From the NCBI GenBank assembly GCA_965153355.1, contig OZ231126.1:40300001-40364000 (forward strand): a stretch of 64,000 nucleotides of DNA, written 5' to 3'. Source of the stretch: Flaccisagitta enflata (Eukaryota; Chaetognatha; Sagittoidea; Aphragmophora). Below, in pieces: positions 31,082-42,205 of this stretch. The notes under the pieces are model-generated. The model was not told where the DNA came from and made no database searches. It saw only the letters and a program-made list of their open reading frames with translations. Position 1 is the first letter of the stretch; every line of letters begins with the position of its first letter. The position numbers were made by a program, and so were the translations under genes.

Positions 31082-31786
31082 GGGCAGCGGTCCCAAAGGG
31101 GACGAAGTCCTGTAGAACACAGGGGGACGTTCGTTCGTCCGTTCGTTAGTTCGTTAGTTTGTCCGTTCATCCCCCCCATCAGGCTCCCCAAGCCTCAAAT
31201 CTGGCCTCTGAGACCTCAAATCTGGCCCCTCAGACCCCAAATCTGGCCTCTTAGGCCTCAAATCCGGCCTCTCAGGCCTCAAATCAAGCCTCAGGCCTCA
31301 AATCCGGCTTCTCAGGCCTCAAATCCAACCTCTCAGGCCTCAAACCTGGCCTCTCCGGCCTCAAATCAGGCTTCTTAGGCTTCAAATCCAAATCCTCATG
31401 CCTCAAACCTAGCCACTCAGGCCTCAAACTAGGCCTCTCTGGCCTCAAGTCAGCTATTTAAGCCTCAATTTATTGCTCTCAGGCTTTAAATCAGTCCTCT
31501 GATCTTTCAAGCCCTAATCCAGCTCTCTTATGCCTCAAGTCAGCCCTCCCATCTTCCAATAGGCAGCAGCCTTCTTAGACTTCAGGTTAGGATCTAGAAG
31601 GCCTTCAGCCAGCCCTCTATCGCATCTCATCCACTTCTGCAGGCACGACGAACGAAAGTCCCCCTGTGTTCTACAGGACTTTGTCCCCTTCGGGGCCACT
31701 GCCCTGCTTCCCCTCACTTCAAATCACAATCACTCAAAGCAGGGCAACGGGTATCGCTGACCACATATTGCCCTTGGGTGACCTGT
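31082..31786 (+). mobile_element. Family-2 module, complete
   Basis: Left arm GGGCAGCGGTCCCAAAGGGG, ACGAAGTCCTGTAGAACACA, GGGGGACGTTCGTTCG. The core is a 20-bp unit like CTCTCAGGCCTCAAATCCAG. The inverted right arm is CGAACGAAAGTCCCCCTGTG, TTCTACAGGACTTTGTCC, CCTTCGGGGCCACTGCCC. Extension: CCCTGCTT paired with AAGCAGGG, CAACGGGTATCGCTGACCAC, then the end hairpin TTGCCC-TT-GGGTGA and CCTGTT. Same plan as family 1, different sequence. Confidence 0.85.
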
Positions 31787-31791
31787 TTTTT

Positions 31792-32405
31792 GGGCAGCGG
31801 CCCCGAAGGGGACGATGTCCTGTAGAACACAGGGGACTTTCGTTCGTGCGTTCGTTCGTGCGTCCCCCCCCTTATTGGGCCCCTCAGGCCTCAAATCTGG
31901 GCACTGAGACCTCAAATCTGACCTCTCAGGCCTCAAATTCAGCCTCTCAGGCCTCAAATCCAGCCTCTCAGGCCTCAAATCCAGTCTCTCAGGCCTCAAA
32001 TCCAGCCCCTCAGGCCTCAAATCCAGCCTCTCAGGTCTCAAATCCAGCCTCTCAGGCCTCAAACCTGGCCTCTCAGGCCTCAAATTAGGCTTCTCCAAAT
32101 TCTTCAAACCTGGCCTCTCAGGCCTCAAATTAGGCTTCTCTAAATTCTCAGGGCCAGCTATCTCAAGCTTCCAATTGATATTCTCAGGCCTTACATCAGC
32201 CTTCTTAGACCTCAGTTAAGGCTCCTGAAGGCCTTCAGTCAGCATCTCATCCACTTCTTGAGGCAGGAAAAACAAAATTCCCCCTGTTCTACAGGACATC
32301 GTCCCCTTCGGGGCCGCTGCCCTGCTTCCCCTCACTCAAATTCACAATCACTCAAAGCAGGGCAACGGGTATCGCTGACCACATATTGCCCTTGGGCGAC
32401 CTGTT
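31792..32405 (+). mobile_element. Family-2 module, complete, abutting the previous one
   Basis: GGGCAGCGGCCCCGAAGGGG, ACGATGTCCTGTAGAACACA, core 20-mers, inverted arm ending CCGCTGCCC, CCCTGCTT/AAGCAGGG hairpin, GACCACATATTGCCCTTGGG then CGACCTGTT. Only a T-run separates it from the previous module, so the two boundaries define each other: CCTGTT at one end and TTTTGGGCAG at the other. Confidence 0.87.
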
Positions 32406-32774
32406 GTTTGTTCGTACTTTGGTACCCCCATGCGTTCACAGGCCTGATATCGGCCCTCTCAGGCCTTGTATCTGTCCTCTCAGGCTTTGTATCTGTCCTT
32501 TCAGGCATGAAATCTGCTCTCTCAGGTCTAAAATCTGTCCACTCAAGGCCTGTGAGGACAGATTTCAGGCCTTAAGAGGTAGATTTCAGGCCTGAGAGCG
32601 CTGATTACAGGCCTGTGAGGGCCTGGGAGGAACGGATAGATGAATGGACGAACAAAAGTCCCCCTATGTTCTACAGGACTTTGTTCCCTTCGGGCCGCTA
32701 CCCTGCTTCCTCTCAATCCAATTCCCAATTTTGCAAAGCAGGGCAACGGGTATCGCTGACCACATATTGCCCTA
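32406..32774 (+). mobile_element. Family-2 module, left arm lost
   Basis: A short, degraded core (GGCCCTCTCAGGCCTTGTAT type), then AAAGTCCCCCTATGTTCTAC, GGACTTTGTTCCC, CCGCTACCCTGCTT, AAGCAGGGCAACGGGTATCG and CTGACCACATATTGCCC. Third member of a directly chained run. Confidence 0.7.
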
Positions 32775-32849
32775 TTTCTCACTTCACGGAGGATCTGAAA
32801 AGAAAGTGCCCGAATTTGTTTGTGAGCCACTTTTTTTTAGTTTCTTTTT

Positions 32850-32861
32850 TATGTTGATGCG

Positions 32862-32913
<52 letters not shown>

Positions 32914-33330
32914 CATTGTTGTTGTCGTCATCGTTGTCCTCGTCGTCGTAGCCGCTGTCATCAGCCTCATCGTTGCATTAGTTTTGTCATATTAGTTATC
33001 CATGTCATCTTATTCATCACCATCATCATCATCGAGGTCATCGTAATCGTCGTTGTCGTCGTTGACGCTGTCGTCGTTGTCGTAGTCGTCGTTGTAATTG
33101 TCATCGTTGTCATCATCATCCTCACCATCGTTTTAGTTTTGTCATAGATATCAACGTTGTCTTTGTCATCATTATTATCTTTGTATTTGTCTTCTTCTTC
33201 TTTTCTTCTTCTTCTTCTTCTTCTTCTTCTTCTTCTTCTTCTTCTTCTTCATTCTTCTTCTTCTTCTCTTTTTCTCTTTCTTCTTCTTCTCTTTTTCTTT
33301 TACTTCTTCTTCTCTTCCTTCTTCTCTTCA
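32850..33330. repeat. TTG, TCG/TCA and TTC trinucleotide tracts
   Basis: (TTG)n about 32862-32912, mixed GTCGTC/ATCATC triplets to 33170, then (TTC)n to about 33330. ATCTGAAAAGAAAGT occurs on both flanks (about 32792 and 33397), as a short direct repeat around the triplet block. Poly-Val, poly-Cys and poly-Thr frames are artefacts. Confidence 0.9.
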
Positions 33331-34200
33331 TACTCGAGAAATAGGGCTAATAGAATCGCATTGGCTCGCGCGCTTTTTTCTCAAGATACTGAAAATCTGA
33401 AAAGAAAGTAACGGAATTTGTTAACACCATTACTAGCATCGCACAGAAACTTTTTCACTTCTCTGGAACGGGTGAAGCGAATATCTTGTAATTTTGGGTT
33501 CTGACATAAAATTCGATGCTTTTTCAAGTCATGTTAAAAAAATTTCACTCAAAGAAGAAGAAAACTATGTTAACCACTATGATACACAGCGTAACGCGAT
33601 CGTAACAGGGTGTTAACAAAATCCGTCACTAGTTAATTTTTTTTATATCTCTGGCTTGAATTGACATGAAGGTCTGAAATTTGGCATGAAACCTGGTTTA
33701 TGTCTGTACTAAATATGGGTCAACCATTTTTTCCTTTTTCGGCCCTCAAAGTATGATTAATTGGGTATAGCATACTGCTATGTATGAAAATGAGAAAATT
33801 GTCTTTTAGGACTAATTTACTATGAGTGAAATTTTTCCATAGTAAACGACGGCCGATCATCACCAAATTTTTGGTGCTTCTTTAGGGATTGCAAATGTAA
33901 AGAAATGACCAAAGCAAGGGGGGGTTTGGCAATTTTTTCATGTCTTTTACATTGATGATATGAAGTGGGACACAAGTGTGACATAGAAAATGGGCTGTTT
34001 TGGCACTAATTTGAGCCACCTAACCTATCAAAATCTTGAGTATGAAGGATGTATGTAGGGTACTTGGTCTAATGTGATGTCTAGGAACAGTTTTCATCAT
34101 CAACGAAATGATTGGTGGGACGAAACTATGTTTCATTGCCCACCATATCATGGATTTCAGCGTGGCCTGTTGTGTAATGACGCTGGTGCTGGGCCCTGTA
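33331..34200. other. Unique AT-rich stretch without a recognised gene
   Basis: About 870 bp of non-repetitive sequence. Frames are short and broken, and no splice-bounded exon or transposon end was found. Confidence 0.5.
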
Positions 34201-34650
34201 AGGAAGGCCTTGAGGCCCTTTAAGACCTTTAGGCCCTGCTCAGGAAGGTCCTTTGAGGAAAGGCCCTTTGGGACCTTAAGGCCCTTTAAAGGCCCGCTAA
34301 GACCCTTTAAGGCCCTTTAAGGCCCTTTAAGGCCCTTTAAGGCCCTCTAACGAAGGCCCTTTCAGGAAGGCCCTTTGAGGCCCTTAAGAACCTTTAAGGC
34401 CCTTTAAGACCCTTTAAGGCCCTTTAAGGCCCTTTAAGGCCCTTTAAGGCCCTCTTAGGCCCATAAGAGCCCTTCAAGGCCCCTTGGAGCCCAATAAGGC
34501 CCTTTATGGAAGGCCCTTTAAGGCCTTCAAGGGCCTTTTAGGCCTTTAAAAGGCCCTTTAGACCCTCTAGGCCTTTAAGGCCCTTTGGGCCCTTTAAGAC
34601 TAAAGACCCTTGAGCCATTTAAGGCCCTTTAAGGCCCTTTAAGGCCTTTT
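34201..34650 (+). repeat. Decamer satellite
   Basis: GGCCCTTTAA array, mutated towards both ends, running into the TTTTTGGGCAGCGG boundary of the next module. Confidence 0.9.
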
Positions 34651-34651
34651 T

Positions 34652-35344
34652 GGGCAGCGGCCCCGAAGGAGACGAGGTCCTATAGAAAACAGGGGGACTT
34701 TCGTTCGTTCGTTGGATTCGTACGTGCGTGCAAGCCCCTCAGGCCTCAACTCTGGCCTCTGAGACCTCAAATCTGGCCTATCAGGCCTCAAATCTGGCCT
34801 CTCAGGCCTCAAATCCTGACCTCTCAGGCCTCAAACTAGACCTTTCAGGCCTTATAATCTGGCCATCAGGCCTCCAAATTTGGCCTCTTAGGCCTCAATT
34901 ATGGCCTCTCAGGCCTCAAATATGGCCTCTCAGGCCTTTATCTGGCCTCTCAGGCCTCAAATCTGGCCTCTCAAGCCTCAAATCTGGCCTCTTAGGCCTC
35001 AAATCCAACCTCTTGCCTCAAATTAGGCCCCTCAAGCCTCAAATCAGCTATCTGATCCTCAAGTCAGTTCTCTATGGCCTTCCAAGCCTTAATCCAGCTC
35101 TTTCAAGCCTCAAGTCAGCCCATTCAAGCCCCCAACTGGCTTTCTGGCCTTACATCAGCCCTCTTAGACCTGAATTCAGCCCAAACGGACGGACGAACGA
35201 ACGGACGAACGAAAGTCCCCCTGTGTTCTACAGGACTTCGTCCCCTTCGGGGCCGCTGCCCTGCCTCCCCTCACTCAAATTTACAATCATGCACAGCAGG
35301 GCAAAGGGTATCGCTGACCACATATTGCCCTTGGGCGACCTGTT
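34652..35344 (+). mobile_element. Family-2 module, complete
   Basis: GGGCAGCGGCCCCGAAGGAG, ACGAGGTCCTATAGAAAACA, a core of CTCTCAGGCCTCAAATCTGG, then GAACGAAAGTCCCCCTGTGT, CTTCGTCC, CCTTCGGGGCCGCTGCCC, AGCAGGGCAAAGGG, CTGACCACATATTGCCC and TTGGGCGACCTGTT. A short decamer satellite (35345-35460) follows. Confidence 0.85.
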
Positions 35345-35462
35345 GAGCCCTTCAAGGCCCTTTAAAGCCCTTTAAGGCCCTTCAAGGGAGCCCTTCAAGG
35401 CCTTTAAAGCCCTTTGAAAGACGCTAAATTGCCCAAAACCATGGGCCACTTTAAGGCCCTTT

Positions 35463-35962
35463 TGGGCGAGCGGCCGGCGCTGCAGCCTCCTTTCTTAGGA
35501 GAAATTTCTCCTTCTTCTCCTTCTCCGTACCCCCCCCCCATTCCCCTTCAAGACCAAATCTCAGCCTCGAAACCCAAATCCCAGCCTTGAGGCTCAAATC
35601 CCAGCCTCGAGGGGCCCCAAAGTCAGCCTCGAGGCTAGTCCATGCCCGAGGCCCAAATCCCAGTCTCAAGGCCCAAATCCCAGCCTCGAGGTCCAAATTC
35701 CAGCCTTGGCTCAAATCCCAACTTTATGAGGCTAAATCCCAGCCTCAAGGCTCAAATCCAGTCTCGAGCTAAATCCCAGCCACCATTCCCCACCTTTAAG
35801 CTCAAATCCCAGCTTCAAGGCCCCAATTCCAGCCTCCAGGCTCAAATAAAAACAGCATAGATCATCGGCTCCTTCGGGGCCGCTGCCCCTCTCACCACTC
35901 ACACCTTCATACACTCACATTGAGGCACGGGTACCGCTGGCCATCTAACGCTTTGCGTGATT
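35463..35962 (+). mobile_element. Family-1 module, degraded
   Basis: The left arm is scrambled (GGGCGAGCGGCCGGCGCTGC). The core 20-mers are intact, and the right arm reads GCATAGATCATCGGCTCCTT, CGGGGCCGCTGCCCC, then a shortened extension ACGGGTACCGCTGGCCATCT, AACGCTTTGCGTGATT. The terminal hairpin is damaged. Confidence 0.7.
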
Positions 35963-35993
35963 TGCATTAGATCTTTATAAGGCCTTTAAGGCC

Positions 35994-36606
35994 CTTTTGG
36001 GCCAGCGACGAAAGAGACAGTGACCTACTTTACCTACACATGAAATTTCTCCTTCTCCTTCTTCTCCTTCTTCTCCTTCTTCTTCTCAAATCCCCCTCAA
36101 GGCCCAAATCTAATCTAGACCCAAATCCTAGCTTCCAGGCTCAAATCTGCCCAGGCTCCAAATCCTAACCTCAGGCTCAAATCCCAGCCTAGGCTCGTCC
36201 CAGTCTCATGCTTTCGTCTGAGGCTCAATCCTAGCCTCAAAGCTCAAATCCCAGCTTCGAAGCTCAAATCAGCCTCTCACACCTTCATTTGTCCAGCCTC
36301 AGCTCAAATCCAGCCTCAGCTCAAATCCCACCCTCAAAGCTCAATTCCCAGCCTCAGAGCTAAAATATCAGCCTTGAAGCTGAAATCCCAGCCTCGAAGC
36401 TCAAATCCCAGCCTCAAGGCCCTAATTCAAGCCTCAAGGCCCCAATTCCAGCCTCCAGGCCCTAATTCCATCCTTGAGGCCAAGATAAAAACAGCATAGG
36501 TCATCGGCCCCTTCGGGGCCGCTGCCCCTCTAACCACCTCACACCCACATTCACTCACATAGGGGCAACGGGTACCGCTGACCATCTAACGCTTTTGCGA
36601 CTATTA
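35994..36606 (+). mobile_element. Family-1 module, intact right side
   Basis: A degraded left arm (GGGCCAGCGACGAAAG), GAAATTTCTCC, 20-mer core, then a canonical right arm and extension ending CGCTTTTGCGACTATT at about 36605, followed at once by decamer satellite. Confidence 0.78.
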
Positions 36607-38730
36607 GGCCCTTAAAGGCCCTTTGAGGAAGGCCCTTAAGGAGGGCCCTTTAAGGCCCTTTAAGGAAGGCCCTTCAAGGCCCTTTAAAGTCCTTTAAGGC
36701 CCTTTAAGGCCCTTTGAGGCCCTTTTAGGCTCTTTCAGGCCCTTTAAGGCCCTTTAGGGCCCTTTAAGGCCCTTTAAGGCCCTTTAAGGCCCTTTAAGGC
36801 CCTTTAACAAAGGCCCTGTAAGGAAGGCCCTTAAAGGCCCTTTAAGGCCCTTTAAGACCCTTTAAGGCCCTTTAAGGCCCTTTAAAGCCCTTTAAGGCCC
36901 TTTGAGGCCCTTTAAGGCCCTATAAGACCCTTTAAGGCCCTTTAAGGCCCTACAAGGCCCTTTAAGGCCCTTTAAAGCCCTTTGAGGCCCATAAAGGAAG
37001 GCTCTTTAAGGAAGGCTCTTTAAGGCCCTTTAAGGAAGGCCCTCTGAGGCCCTTTAAGACCCTTTAAGGCCCTTTAGGGCCCATTAAGGAAGGCCCTTTA
37101 AGGAAGGCCCTTTAAGGCCCTTTAAGGCCCTTTAAAGGGCCTTCCTTAGTGTAGCAAAGAGATGTAAAGGGCCGTAAAAAAACCTGAAGACCCCTAAGAG
37201 GGCCAGCAAAGGGCAACGAAGGCTAACTCCTAAAAGGGCCTTAAGAGATTCATAAAGAACCTAGTCTACTAAAGAGTGTGAAGTGGAAACGCAAAGTAGC
37301 GACCTGAAAGGCAGCAAAAAGGAGACTATGAGAACACTTCCTTAAAGAACATAAGGGCCTTTCCTTAAAGGGCCTTCCTTGGCGTAGGCCTTAAAGGGCC
37401 TTAAAGGGCAGCTAAAAGAAAGGGCCTTATAGGGCCTTAAAGGGCCTTAAAGGGCCTGAAAGGGCCTTAAAGGCCCTTTGAGGCCCTTTAAGGTTTTATA
37501 AGACCCTTTAAGCCCCTGTAAGGCCCTATAAGGCCTTTAAGGCCCTTTAAGGCCCTTTAAGGCCTATTAACGAAGGCCCTTTAAGGCCCTTTAAGGCCCT
37601 TTAAGGCCCTTTAAGGCCCATTAAGGAAGGCCCTTTAAGGAAGGCCCTTTAAGGCCCTTTAAGGCCCTTTAAGGCCCTTTAAAGCCCTTTAAGGCCCTTT
37701 AAGGCCCTTTAAGGCCCTCTAAGGAAGGCCTTTAAGGAAGGCCCTTTAAGGCCCTTTAAGGCCCTTTAAAGGCCCTTTAAAGCCCTTTAAGGCCTTTTAA
37801 GGCCCTTTAAGGCCCGTTAAGGAAGGCCCTTTGAGGAAGGCCCTTTTAGGCCCTTTAAGGCCCTTTAAGGCCCTTTGAGGCCCTTTAAAGCCCTTTAAGG
37901 CCCTTTAAGTCCCTTTAAGGCCCTTTAAGGAAGACCTTTTAAGGCCCTTTAAGGCCCTTTAAGGCCCTTTAAGGCCCTTTAAGGCCCTTTAAGGCCCTTT
38001 AAGACCCTTTAAGACCCTTTAAGGCCCTTTAAGGCCCTTTAAGGCCCTTTAAGGCCCTTTTAGGCCCTTTAAAGCCCTTTGAGGCCCTTTAAGGAAGGCC
38101 TCTAAGAAAGGCCCTTTAAGGCCCTTTAAGGCCCTTTAAGGCCCTTTAAGGCCCTTTAAGGCCCTTTAAGGCCCTTTGAGGCCCTTTAAGGAAGGCCCTT
38201 TAAGGCCCTTTAAGGCCCTTTAAGGCCCTATAAGACCCTTTAAGGCCCTTTAAGGCCCTATAAGGCCCTTTAAGGAAGGCCCTTTGAGGCCCTTTAAGGC
38301 CCTTTAAGGCCCTTTAAGGCCCTTTAAGGCCCTTTAAGGCCCTTTAAGGCCCTTTAAGGAAGGCCCTTTAAGGAAGGCCCTTTAAGGCCCTTTAAGGCCC
38401 TTTAAGGCCCTTTAAGGCCCTTTAAGGCCCTTTAAGGCCCTTTAAGGCCCTTTAAGGCCCTTTAAGGCCCTTTAAGGCCCTTTAAGGAAGGCCTTTAAGG
38501 AAGGCCCTTTAAGGCCCTTTAAGGCCCTTTAAGGCCCTTTAAGGCCCTTTAAGGCCCTTTAAGGCCCTTTAAGGCCCTTTAAGGATGGCCCTTTAAGGCC
38601 CTTTGAGACCCTTTAAGGCCCTTTGAGGAGGGCCCTTTAAGGCCCTTTAAGGCCCTTTGAGACCCTTTAAGAGCCTTTGAGACTTTTTTAGGCCCTTTAA
38701 GGCCCTTTACTGCCCTTTAAGGCCCTTTTT
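36607..38730 (+). repeat. Decamer satellite with an atypical central insert
   Basis: GGCCCTTTAA arrays 36607-37140 and 37465-38730. Between them, 37140-37465 is a GA-rich, partly reversed stretch (TTAAAGGGCC units plus unique AAGAGGGCCAGCAAAGGGC-like sequence), suggesting an inversion or a degraded segment. No gene. Confidence 0.9.
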
Positions 38731-39620
38731 GGCAGCGGCCCTGAAGGGGCCGATGACCTATGCTTTCATACAGGGGAAATTTCTCCTCCTCCTCCTCCTC
38801 CTTCTCCTCCTCTGTACCCCCCCTTCCAAGGCCTAAATCCTAGCCTGGAGGCTCAAATCCCAGCCTGGAGGCTCAAATCCTAGCCTCAAGGCTCAAATCC
38901 TAGCCTCAAGGCTCAAATACCAGCCTCGAGGCTCAAATCCCAGCCTTGAGGCTCAAATCCCAGCCTTGAGGTTCAAATCCCAGCCTCAAGGTTCAAATCC
39001 CAGCCTCGAGGCTCTAATCCCAGCTCTATGCTCAAATTCTAGCCTTGAGGCTCAAATCCAAGCCTTGAGACTCAAATCCCAGCCTCGAGGCTCAAATTCC
39101 AGCCTCAAGGCTCTAATCCAAGCCTCAAGGCTCAAATACCAGCCTCGAGGCTCAAATCCCAGCCTTGAGGCTCAAATCCCAGCCTCGAGGCTCAAATTCC
39201 AGCCTCAAGGCTCTAATCCGAGCCTCAAGGCTCAAATACCAGCCTCGAGGCTCAAATCCCAGCCTGGAGGCTCAAATCCCAGCCTTGAGGTTCAAATCCC
39301 AGCCTCAAGGTTCAAATCCCAGCCTCGAGGCTCTAATCCCAGCTCTATGCTCAAATTCTAGCCTTGAGGCTCAAATCCAAGCCTTGAGACACAAATCCCA
39401 GCCTCGAGGCTCAAATTCCAGCCTCAAGGCTCTAATCCGAGCCTTGAGGCTTAAATCCGAGCCTTCAGGCTCAAATCCCAGCCTCTTGGCTCAAATCCCA
39501 GCCTCCAGGCTCCAATCCAAGCTATCATGCTCAAATCCCAGACTCCAGGCTCAAAAAAAATCAGCATAGGTCATCGGCCCCTTTGGGGCCGCTGCCCCAC
39601 TCACCACCTCACTCGTCCAT
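38731..39620 (+). mobile_element. Family-1 module with duplicated core block
   Basis: GGCAGCGGCCCTGAAGGGGC, CGATGACCTATGC, then about 36 copies of a 20-mer. A roughly 320-bp block that includes CCCAGCTCTATGCTCAAATT occurs twice (that mark at about 39020 and 39340), a second-level duplication. The right arm GCATAGGTCATCGG ends in CCGCTGCCCC and the usual extension is replaced by unique sequence. Confidence 0.82.
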
Positions 39621-40260
39621 CAGAGGTGAGCAGAGCAAAATCTATCTAATGATTTATCTGTCTAAATGAGCGAAGCTAATTTTAGGAGAGAAATGATTTC
39701 CAAGAAAGATTTTAATCAGACTACAGCAAATTCGAAATCAACGCAGGGAGAGAGAATATTTGTGACCGATAAAAAGAGAGAGAGAGAGCAAATCATAATA
39801 AAGTGGAAAATAACCAAAATTATATGAGAAATGACCGATAAAATGAGAGAATGGCCAATGGCGCCATTCTTCTCTCGGCCTACAGCTACCTATCATGACT
39901 AAAATTTTTTCAAAAATTTTACTCAGATACAAAAATAACTCAGACCCCTGTATCAGAAAGAGAACTTGCTAAAAAGAAAATTCGTAAAAACTTAAGTAAG
40001 AAAAAGAACAAATTTAAAAGAGAAAAAAAAAATGTGGAAAAATTGCGGTGTGCAATGCGATTGAAAAACCACATACATGAAAATTAGCAAACGAAATAAG
40101 CAATGAATTCCACGCATCCAAAATACCAGGCATTGTGAGACACGCAATACAAGAAAATGACAAATGACAACTCGATAAATTCAAAATGCATATTTACAAG
40201 GCCAAAATTTCGCTCAAATTGAGGTAAAATATGTTTCTCTCACACATGGACCATCTAACG
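39621..40260. other. Unique AT-rich stretch, no gene recognised
   Basis: About 640 bp without repeats apart from a short GAGA run near 39777. The longest frame is about 64 codons with no recognisable motif. It ends at ACCATCTAACGCTTTT, the isolated tip of a family-1 extension just before the next satellite. Confidence 0.5.
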
Positions 40261-40261
40261 C

Positions 40262-40697
40262 TTTTAGGCCCTTTAAGGCCCTTTCAGGCCCTTTAAGGCC
40301 CTTTAAGGCCCTTTAAGGCCCTTTAAGACCCTTTAAGGCTGTTTAAGGCCCTTTAAGGCCCTTTAAGGCCCTTTAGAGCCCTTCAAGGCCCTTTAAAGCC
40401 CTTTAAGGCCCTTCAAGGCCCTTTAAGGCCCTTTAAGGCCCTTTAAGGCCCTTTAAGGAAGGCCCTTTAAGGAAGGCCCTTTAAGGAAGGCCCTTTAAGG
40501 CCCTTTAAGGCCCTTTAAAGCCCTTTAAGACCCTTTAAGGCCCTTTAAGGCCCTTTAAGGCCCTTTAAGGCCCTTTTAGACCCTTTAAGGCCCTTTAAGG
40601 CCCTTTAAGGCCCTTTAAGGCCCTTTAAAGCCTTTTAAGACCCTTTAAGGCCCTTTAAGGCCCTTTAAGGCCCTTTAAGGCCCTTTAAGGCCCTTTT
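40262..40697 (+). repeat. Decamer satellite
   Basis: GGCCCTTTAA array ending in AAGGCCCTTTT at the next module boundary. Confidence 0.95.
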
Positions 40698-41446
40698 GGG
40701 CAGCGGCCCCGAAGGGGCCGATGACCTATGCTTTCACACATAGGGGAAATTTCTCCTCCTCCGTCCGTCCCCCCCTTGAGGCTCAAACCCCAGCCCCAAG
40801 GCTCAAATCCCAGCCTTAAGGCTCAAATCCCAGCCTTGAGGCTCAAATCCCAGCCTTGAGGCTCAAACCCCAGCCTCTAGGCTCATATCCCAGCCTCGAG
40901 GCTCAAATCCCAGCCTTGAGGCTCAAATCCCAGCCTCAAGGCTCAAATCCCAGCCATGAGGCTCAAATCCCAGCCTTGAGGTTCAAATCTCAGCCTCGAG
41001 GCTCAAATTCCAGCCTTGAGGCTCAAATTCCAGCCTTGAGGCTCAAATCCCAGCCTTGAGGCTCAAATCCCAGCCTTGAGGCTCAAATCCCAGCCTTGAG
41101 GATCCAATCCCAGCCTCAAGGCTCAAATTTTGGCCTTTAGGCTCAAAACCTGGCCCCAAGGCTCAAATTCCGGCCTCGAGGCTCAAATCCCGGCCTCGAG
41201 GATCAAATCCCGGCCTCGAGGCTCAAATCCCAGCATCTTGGCTCAAATCACAGCTTGGAGGCTCAAATCACAGCCTTGAGACTTAAATCCATGATTGATG
41301 CTCAATTCAAGCCTAGAGCCTCAAAACCTACTAAGCATAGGTCATCGGCCCCTTCAGGGCCGCTGCCCCTCTCACCACCACACATCAACATATACTCACA
41401 AAGGGGCAACGGGTACCGCTGACCATCTAACGCTTTTGCGACTATT
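40698..41446 (+). mobile_element. Family-1 module, both arms intact
   Basis: GGGCAGCGGCCCCGAAGGGG, CCGATGACCTATGC, TTTCACACATAGGGGAAATT, about 25 core 20-mers, GCATAGGTCATCGG, CCCCTTCAGGG, CCGCTGCCCC, hairpin partner GGGGCAACGG, GGTACCGCTGACCATCTAAC and terminal CGCTTTTGCGACTATT. What follows here is CCTCTTCTC, not satellite, which fixes the right boundary after ACTATT. Confidence 0.88.
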
Positions 41447-41479
41447 CCTCTTCTCTCTTCTCTTTCCTCTTCTCTTTTT

Positions 41480-42192
41480 GGGCAGCGGCCCCGAAGGGGA
41501 CGAAGTCCTGTAGAACACAGGGGGACTTTCGTTCGTCCGTTAGTTCGTTCGTTCGTCCCCCCACATCAGGATCCTCCGACCTCAAATCTGGCCTCTAAGA
41601 CCTCAAATCTGGCCTCTCAGACCCCAAATCTGGCCTCTCAGACCCCTAATCTGGCCTCTCAGACCCCAAATCCGGCCTCTCAGGCCTCAAATCAAGCCTC
41701 TCAGACCTCAAAACCGGCCTCTCAGGCCTCAAATCCAACCTCTCAGGTCTCAGACCTGGCCTCTCAGGCCTCAAATTAGGCTTCTTAGGCCTCAAATCCA
41801 AATCCTAAGGTCTCAAACCTGGCCGCTCAGGCCTCAAACTAGGCCTCTCAGGCCTCAAATCAGCTATCTAAGCCTCAATTCATTGCCCTCAGGCTTCAAA
41901 TCAGTCCTCTGACCTTTCAAGCCTTAATCCAGCTCTCTTAAGCCTTGAGTCTGCCCTGCCATCTTCCAGCAGCCTTCTTAGACCTCAGTTTAGGCTCTAT
42001 AGAAGGCCTTCAGTTAGCCCTCTATCGCATCTCATCCACTTCTGCAGGCAGGACGAACGCAAGTCCCCCTGTGTTCTACAGGACTTCGTCCCCTTCGGGG
42101 CCGCTGCCCTGCTTCCCCTCACTCCAATTCACAATCACTCAAAGCAGGGCAACGGGTATCGCTGACCACATATTGCCCTTGGGTGACCTGTT
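41480..42192 (+). mobile_element. Family-2 module, complete, next in chain
   Basis: Starts GGGCAGCGGCCCCGAAGGGG 34 bp after the family-1 module. Core CTCTCAGGCCTCAAATCCGG, arms GACGAAGTCCTGTAGAACAC and its inverse, CCCTGCTT/AAGCAGGG hairpin, end TTGCCCTTGGGTGACCTGTT. Nearly identical in layout to the module at 31082. Confidence 0.88.
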
Positions 42193-42205
42193 TTTTCTCC
42201 CTTTT

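Noticed and set aside
31666-32128. ASQASNPASQASN and RPERPGLRPERL frames on the two strands
   Set aside because: Same cause: 20-bp family-2 core repeats without stop codons.
38966-39569. Open frames with SNPSLEAQIPASRLKSQPRG repeats, also at 1805, 35587 and 40856
   Set aside because: 20 residues equal three 20-bp units; the frame stays open because the DNA repeat lacks stops. Other family-1 copies break it freely.
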